From: Candidatus Elarobacter sp.
Lineage (GTDB): Bacteria > Vulcanimicrobiota > Vulcanimicrobiia > Vulcanimicrobiales > Vulcanimicrobiaceae
Assembly (NCBI GenBank): GCA_030150085.1
Contig: JASLGJ010000063.1
Span: 1-11,186 of the forward strand
Direction: 5' to 3'
DNA: 11,186 bases
This document shows positions 7,352-11,186 of the stretch, one piece after another (position 1 is the stretch's first letter; each line of letters starts with the position of its first letter). Below the pieces are notes generated by a model that was not told the DNA's origin, ran no database searches, and was given only the letters and a program-made list of their open reading frames with translations. Made by a program: the position numbers and the translations under genes.

Positions 7352-8244
7352 TGCGCTACACGATCTTCCACCGCACCGCCTACCGCTACGAGGGCCCGGT
7401 CCACGAGAGCCACACCGTGCTGCACCTCCAGCCGCGCAGCGACCTGACCCAGTACTGCACCCAGTTCTCCATCGAGGTCACGCCCCGCGCGCGGCTGTTC
7501 TCCTACGCCGACCGCTTCGGCAACGACGTGCAGCACTTCGCCGTGCTGCCCGAGCACGACACGCTCGAGATCGTCGCCCGCTCGTACGTCGTGACCGTGC
7601 GCGGCGAGCCGCGCGCGCCCGCGCCGCTGCCGCGCGCGCTGATCGACGCCGACCCGCAGCGCGCCGAGCTGTACGACTTCCTGCACGAGAGCGCGTACGT
7701 CTCGTTCTGCGCCGCGCTCGACGCGCTGGCGGACGAGATCGGCACGCCCGGCCCCGCCGACGACGCGGTGGCCTGGTACGCCCGCGCCTCGGGCGCGATC
7801 CACCGCGGCTTCGTCTACGACACCGGCGCGACCGCGGTCCACACCACCGTCGACGAGTCGATCCGGCTGCGGCGCGGGGTGTGCCAGGACTACGCCCACG
7901 TGCTGGTCGCGCTCTGCCGCCGGGCCGGCATCCCGGCCCGCTACGTGAGCGGCTACATCCACGCCGGCGGAAACGGCGACGTGCTCGGCGCGGAAGCCTC
8001 GCACGCCTGGTGCGAAGCCTACCTGGGCCCGCACGGCTGGGTCGGGATCGACCCCACCAACGACACCTGGATCGGCGACGGCTTCGTGCGGATCGCGGTC
8101 GGGCGCGACTACCGCGACGTCAGCCCGGTGCGCGGCGTCTACAAGGGCGCGGGCGAGAGCACCATGTCGGTCGACGTCGCCATGTCGCCGCTGCGCCCGG
8201 CTGAGCCGCAGCAGTCGCAGCAGCAATCCCAGCAGCAGCAGTAA
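7351..8244 (+). CDS. Transglutaminase-like (papain-fold) family protein with Gln-rich tail
   Basis: A 297-aa protein with an N-terminal bacterial transglutaminase beta domain (MRYTIFHRTAYRYEGPVHES onward, about 1-90) and a transglutaminase core (about 130-240). The catalytic triad is intact: C178 in RRGVCQDYAH, H218 in ASHAWCEAYL and D234 in GIDPTND. Bacterial members usually act as peptidases or amidases rather than cross-linkers. Next to ATP-grasp and alpha-E genes the usual proposal is cleavage or trimming of the ligase product. There is no signal peptide, so it is probably cytosolic. After the domain ends, the last 11 residues are almost all Gln with two Ser, which I would not expect from the family. 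The ATG overlaps the alpha-E stop by one base. Only 24 bp separate its TAA from the convergent Uma2 stop. Confidence 0.94.
   Translation: MRYTIFHRTAYRYEGPVHESHTVLHLQPRSDLTQYCTQFSIEVTPRARLFSYADRFGNDVQHFAVLPEHDTLEIVARSYVVTVRGEPRAPAPLPRALIDADPQRAELYDFLHESAYVSFCAALDALADEIGTPGPADDAVAWYARASGAIHRGFVYDTGATAVHTTVDESIRLRRGVCQDYAHVLVALCRRAGIPARYVSGYIHAGGNGDVLGAEASHAWCEAYLGPHGWVGIDPTNDTWIGDGFVRIAVGRDYRDVSPVRGVYKGAGESTMSVDVAMSPLRPAEPQQSQQQSQQQQ
8209..8241 (+). repeat. CAG-rich repeat coding the poly-Gln tail
   Basis: Eleven codons of CAG or CAA broken by two Ser codons give QQSQQQSQQQQ at the very end of the transglutaminase gene. This is a short simple-sequence tract that could vary in length between strains by slippage. 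Confidence 0.75.
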
Positions 8245-8268
8245 CGATAGGGTGGCGGTGCCGGCGGC

Positions 8269-8811
8269 TCACTTGCCGAGATAGAGCCCGGCGAACATCG
8301 CGTCCACCGCGTACGCGAAGCCCGGCAGCGCGGGGTGCGCGACGGTCTCGCCGGGACCGAAGCGCACCGTGCCGCCCGAATCGTGGGCGAGCACGGTGCG
8401 CCGCGGCGGGTCGACGACGAAGACGACCTGCGTCCCGGCGGCGAGGTACGCGCCGACCTTCCAGGCGAGGTCGCGCTGGGAGTCGCCGCGCGAGAGGATC
8501 TCGACCGCCGCCTCGGGCGCGCGCGGCGGGCTCTGCGAGTCCTCGGGTCCCAGCGCGTCGAGCACCGCGCGCGGCACGTACGCGACGTCGGGAACCAGCG
8601 ACGCGAAGGTGTGCCCGGGCGCGGTGAACTTGTGGCGCCACTCGTGCAGCGCCTTACCGCGCTCGCCGGCCCAGGCGTTGAGCGCCAGCACCCAGCGCAG
8701 CTCGAGCTCCTGGTGGCGTTCCCAGGGGCTCACTTTGCGCACCAGCCGGCCGGCGATGATCTCGGTCGCGGGCTTGGTGTCCAGCACGTGGTCGGGGATG
8801 AGCGTGTGCAT
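8269..8811 (-). CDS. Uma2-family protein (PD-(D/E)XK nuclease fold, DUF820)
   Basis: A 180-aa protein of the Uma2 family, which has a restriction-endonuclease-like fold and often occurs in many copies per genome; its role is unsettled. Family blocks: SLVPDVAYVPR with D75, AAVEILSRGDS with E104, and RDLAWKVGAYLAAGTQVVFVVDP with K118. These are the acidic and lysine positions expected of the nuclease core, so the active site looks intact. The ATG at 8811 is chosen because GAGGAG (plus-strand 8818-8823) sits 6 nt before it; a longer frame from TTG at 8859 has no such support. It converges on the transglutaminase gene (24-bp gap) and diverges from the TonB-like gene. Nothing links it to either, so it reads as a stand-alone insertion between units. 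Confidence 0.9.
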   Translation of the reverse strand: MHTLIPDHVLDTKPATEIIAGRLVRKVSPWERHQELELRWVLALNAWAGERGKALHEWRHKFTAPGHTFASLVPDVAYVPRAVLDALGPEDSQSPPRAPEAAVEILSRGDSQRDLAWKVGAYLAAGTQVVFVVDPPRRTVLAHDSGGTVRFGPGETVAHPALPGFAYAVDAMFAGLYLGK

Positions 8812-8817
8812 CGTAAA

Positions 8818-8823
8818 CTCCTC
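8818..8823 (-). promoter_or_regulatory. Ribosome-binding site (GAGGAG) for the Uma2 gene
   Basis: GAGGAG on the minus strand, 6 nt before the ATG at 8811. It is the strongest Shine-Dalgarno match in the window and fixes the start. Confidence 0.75.
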
Positions 8824-8830
8824 ACGCCAG

Positions 8831-8859
8831 GCTATCACGCGGACCGGCGCCACCGTCAA
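8831..8859 (-). promoter_or_regulatory. Candidate sigma-70-type promoter for the Uma2 gene
   Basis: Minus strand: TTGACG (plus 8854-8859, five of six to the -35 consensus), a 17-nt spacer, then GATAGC (plus 8831-8836, three of six to the -10). Transcription would begin near 8824, just before GAGGAG, giving a very short leader. The -35 match and spacing are good, the -10 is weak. Confidence 0.4.
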
Positions 8860-8884
8860 GGGTGAGGTAGAGCCGCCGTCCGGA

Positions 8885-9733
8885 GTGATCCGAGCGGGCC
8901 GGGGAGGTGCGCGCGCCGGGGCGAAGCGGTTCGCGATTCAGCGCCTCGTTTGCACCCTCGCCGCGCTCGTCGCGGCGCTCCCGCTCTGGGCCGCTCCGGC
9001 GCCCGCCCGTGCCAACGCCTTCTGCCCGGTGACGATCGCCGCGCTCACCGACCTGGGCCAGGTCGGGCGGGGCGGGACCTACGGCGTGCTGCTCGACGTC
9101 GACCGCGGCGACACCCGCAGCGCGCGCGTGCGGATCGACACCGAGCGCACCCGCTACGCGGTCGACGTCAACGAGATCCCGCTCATGGGCGTGAGCGGTC
9201 TGCAGCTGGCCCGCTACTTCACGCTCCCGCTGGGCGAGCACGTGCTGGGCGCCTGGGTCGACTCGACCGGGCTCTCGGCGCTGCAGCGGCTGGACTGCCC
9301 GGTGACCGCGCCGTGGGGCGCGAACCGCCCCGTTCCCGCCCCGCTCGAAGCGCTGACCGAGGAGCGCCTGCGCCGCACCCTGATCGACGACTTCGGCACC
9401 CGCACGCTGCCGGTCATCACGCCGACCGCGTTCGGCGCGGTGCAGAGCATCACGTGCCCGCAGCCCAACGCGCCCGCGCGGCCGCTGAGCCCGGTCCGGC
9501 CGGCCTTTCCGCCCGAGGCGCGCGCGGTCAACGCGACCGGCGTGGTCGAGCTGCGCGCCGACGTCGACGACACCGGCGCGCTGGCCGGCGTCTCCGTCAC
9601 CCGCTCCAGCGGCTTCGCCCCGCTGGACCGCGCCGCGCTGGAGACCGCCCGCCGCGCGCGCTACGCGCCGGCGATCTTCGCCTGCCGCCCGGTCGCGACG
9701 TCGCTGATCTTCACCACCGGTTTCGGCACCTAG
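8885..9733 (+). CDS. Exported TonB C-terminal-domain protein (energy-transducer-like)
   Basis: A 282-aa protein. A basic N-terminal stretch and hydrophobic core (about 21-37) end in APARA-NAF, a plausible signal-peptidase site after residue 43. If uncleaved, the same segment could serve as a membrane anchor. The middle (about 44-190) starts with FCPVTIAALTDL and matches no family I know. From about 200 to 280 is a TonB-type C-terminal domain: FPPEARAVNATGVVELRADV, then VTRSSGFAPLDRAALETARRARYAP. There is no Pro/Lys-rich linker of the kind classical TonB uses to span the periplasm, and no ExbB/ExbD neighbour, so energy transduction is doubtful. Several Cys residues (FCPV, LDCPV, ITCPQ, FACRPV) could form disulfides. 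GTG at 8885 is the only start that keeps a signal peptide, though its ribosome-binding site is poor. Annotation pipelines would probably label it energy transducer TonB. Confidence 0.85.
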   Translation: MIRAGRGGARAGAKRFAIQRLVCTLAALVAALPLWAAPAPARANAFCPVTIAALTDLGQVGRGGTYGVLLDVDRGDTRSARVRIDTERTRYAVDVNEIPLMGVSGLQLARYFTLPLGEHVLGAWVDSTGLSALQRLDCPVTAPWGANRPVPAPLEALTEERLRRTLIDDFGTRTLPVITPTAFGAVQSITCPQPNAPARPLSPVRPAFPPEARAVNATGVVELRADVDDTGALAGVSVTRSSGFAPLDRAALETARRARYAPAIFACRPVATSLIFTTGFGT

Positions 9734-11186
9734 CTAGCCGCCGCTGGCGCGGGCCTCGCGCTTGGTGACGCGCCAGACGCTGCGCACGTCCTTGATCGTG
9801 CCCAGCTTGCGCAGCAGCGTGTGCAGGTGCTCGAGGTCGCGGATCTGGGCGGTGATCGAGACCCGCGCGACCTTGTCGCGCTTGACGCGCGCCTCGACCG
9901 CGTTGATCTCGGTCTTCTGCTCGGCCGCCACGCCCAGGATGTCCTGGAGCAGGCCGCCGCGGTCGCCGGCCTCGATCTCGATGTCGACCGCGTGGGTCAT
10001 CGCGCTCTGGTCGAGCCACTGCGCTTCGAGCACCCGCTCGGGCTCGCCGTTGAGCGAGGCGGTGTTCGGGCAGTCGGCGCGGTGCACCGAGACGCCCTTG
10101 CCGATCGTGACGAAGCCCATGATCGGGTCGCCCGGCACCGGGCTGCAGCACTTGGAGAGCCGCACCAGCACGTCGTCGACGCCCGCGATGCGGATGCCGC
10201 TGGAGCTGCGGGCCAGCCGGCGGGCCGGCGGGCGGGGCACCATCGCCGCGATGTCGACGACGTTGTCGCTCTTGATCTCGTCGCGCAGGCGCTGCACCAC
10301 GCTGTTCGGGGTGGCGTCGCCGAAGCCGACCGCCGCGAACAGGTCGGTCGCGGTCAGGTAGTTGAGCTTGAGCGCGACCTTGTCGATCACGTCCCCGCGG
10401 GCGAGGTCGACGCGCAGGCCGGCCCGCGCCAGCTCCTGCTCGATCGCCTCCTGGCCGCGCAGGGTGTTCTCTTCCTTCTGCTCCTTGCGGAACCACTGCT
10501 TGATCTTGTGCTTGGCGCCGCTGGTCTTGACGACCGACATCCAGTCCAGCGAGGGGCGCGAGCTCTTGTTGATCAGGATCTCGCAGATGTCGCCGTTCTT
10601 GAGCGTGGAGTCGAGCGGCACGATCTTGCCGTTGACCTTCGCGCCCACGCAGTGGTGGCCGACGTCGGTGTGGACCTGGTAGGCGAAGTCCAGCGGCGTC
10701 GCGTTGGCCGACATCGAGAACACGTCGCCCTTGGGCGAGAACACGAAGACCTGCGAGTCGAACAGGTCGAGCTTGAGGTTCTCCATGAACATGCGCGAGT
10801 CGCGCATGTCGTTCTGCCACTCCAGCAGCGAGCGCAGCCAGGTCAGCTTCTGCTCGAAGTCGTCCTTCTTGCCGCCCTCTTTGTAGCGCCAGTGCGCGGC
10901 GATGCCGTACTCGCTGGTGCGGTGCATCTCCCAGGTGCGGATCTGCACCTCGAGCGGGTCGCCGCCCGGGCCCACGACCGTCGTGTGCAGCGACTGGTAC
11001 ATGTTGGGCTTGGGCATCGCGATGTAGTCTTTGAAGCGCCCGGGGAGCGGCTTCCACATGGCGTGCACGACGCCCAGCGCCTCGTAGCAGTCCTTGACCG
11101 AGTCGACGATCACGCGCACCGCGGTGAGGTCGTAGATGGTCGAGAAGTCGCGCCCCTTGCGCATCTTCTTGTGGATCGAGTAGAAG
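9734..11186 (-). CDS. rel: RelA/SpoT-type (p)ppGpp synthetase/hydrolase, C-terminal two thirds
   Basis: Stringent-response enzyme that makes, and probably also degrades, (p)ppGpp. The frame runs off the right edge: 483 residues are visible, and roughly 250 N-terminal ones, including any HD hydrolase domain, are outside. Visible parts in order: synthetase domain with IYDLTAVRVIV, RFKDYIAMPKPNMYQSLHTT and LEVQIRTWEMHRTSEYGIAA (to about 105); TGS domain (VFVFSPKGDV, HTDVGHHCVGAKVNG, about 146-206); a helical region; the zinc-finger/conserved-Cys domain (SKCCSPVPGDPIMGFVT and HRADCPN, about 335-375); and a C-terminal ACT domain (about 400-478). All regulatory domains are present and key Cys residues kept, so ribosome-linked control is expected. 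The first in-frame Met (11162-11164) is internal: FYSIHKKM before it is normal family sequence. Whether it hydrolyses ppGpp cannot be judged here. Confidence 0.97.
   Translation of the reverse strand, partial: FYSIHKKMRKGRDFSTIYDLTAVRVIVDSVKDCYEALGVVHAMWKPLPGRFKDYIAMPKPNMYQSLHTTVVGPGGDPLEVQIRTWEMHRTSEYGIAAHWRYKEGGKKDDFEQKLTWLRSLLEWQNDMRDSRMFMENLKLDLFDSQVFVFSPKGDVFSMSANATPLDFAYQVHTDVGHHCVGAKVNGKIVPLDSTLKNGDICEILINKSSRPSLDWMSVVKTSGAKHKIKQWFRKEQKEENTLRGQEAIEQELARAGLRVDLARGDVIDKVALKLNYLTATDLFAAVGFGDATPNSVVQRLRDEIKSDNVVDIAAMVPRPPARRLARSSSGIRIAGVDDVLVRLSKCCSPVPGDPIMGFVTIGKGVSVHRADCPNTASLNGEPERVLEAQWLDQSAMTHAVDIEIEAGDRGGLLQDILGVAAEQKTEINAVEARVKRDKVARVSITAQIRDLEHLHTLLRKLGTIKDVRSVWRVTKREARASGG

Noticed and set aside
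8245..8268. Possible bidirectional terminator between the transglutaminase and Uma2 genes
   Set aside because: The 24-bp gap and flanks give no stable symmetric stem and no T-tract.
8335..8865. Plus-strand frame opposite the Uma2 gene
   Set aside because: Shadow of the Uma2 gene, which has a strong ribosome-binding site and the full family motif set on the minus strand.
8862..8909. Other GTG codons (8862, 8907) as starts for the TonB-like gene
   Set aside because: Neither is in the reading frame that ends at 9733.
9762..10361. Plus-strand frames opposite the Rel gene (also 10362-10682 and 10704-10886)
   Set aside because: They are Ser/Arg-rich antisense frames; the minus strand is a clear Rel protein throughout.

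Overview
The window is GC-rich DNA, densely packed with genes, with G or C favoured at third codon positions. It carries parts typical of a diderm (Gram-negative-type) bacterium: an RND inner-membrane pump, a lipoprotein with a clear lipobox, a TonB C-terminal-domain protein and a long Rel-type stringent-response enzyme. I cannot assign a taxon from the sequence. The gene mix and base composition recall Eremiobacterota (WPS-2) or another GC-rich diderm lineage, but this is only an impression.

Layout, left to right. (1) The 3' end of an unrecognised plus-strand gene ends at 172 with a tandem acidic heptad. (2) A 118-bp gap holds a 17-bp imperfect inverted repeat whose right arm abuts the ribosome-binding site of a full-length HAE1-type RND transporter (TTG start, 291-3641). 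(3) A 110-bp gap with a GC-rich hairpin leads to a 383-aa predicted sedolisin-like (S53) lipoprotein (3752-4903); one catalytic Asp appears to be Ala. (4) A 73-bp gap holds two hairpins that cannot form together. It precedes a three-gene operon: circularly permuted ATP-grasp (4977-6416), alpha-E protein (6416-7351) and transglutaminase-like protein (7351-8244). Each stop overlaps the next start by one base. (5) A Uma2-family nuclease-fold gene runs on the minus strand (8269-8811) and converges on that operon. (6) Divergent from it is a secreted TonB-C-terminal-domain protein (8885-9733). (7) A Rel/SpoT (p)ppGpp enzyme on the minus strand (9734 to beyond the right edge) ends exactly where the TonB-like gene ends, with no base between the two stop codons.

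How the genes work together. The RND pump and the S53 lipoprotein act at the cell envelope, but nothing shows that they act together. The ATP-grasp, alpha-E and transglutaminase genes form the clearest functional unit. This set recurs in bacteria and is predicted from comparative genomics to make and process a peptide or amide-linked product of unknown structure. The Rel enzyme is housekeeping. I saw no tRNA, rRNA, CRISPR array, insertion sequence or phage gene. The points most worth a second look are the substituted S53 active site, the ATP-grasp/alpha-E/transglutaminase operon with its switch-like leader, and the inverted repeat in the RND leader.
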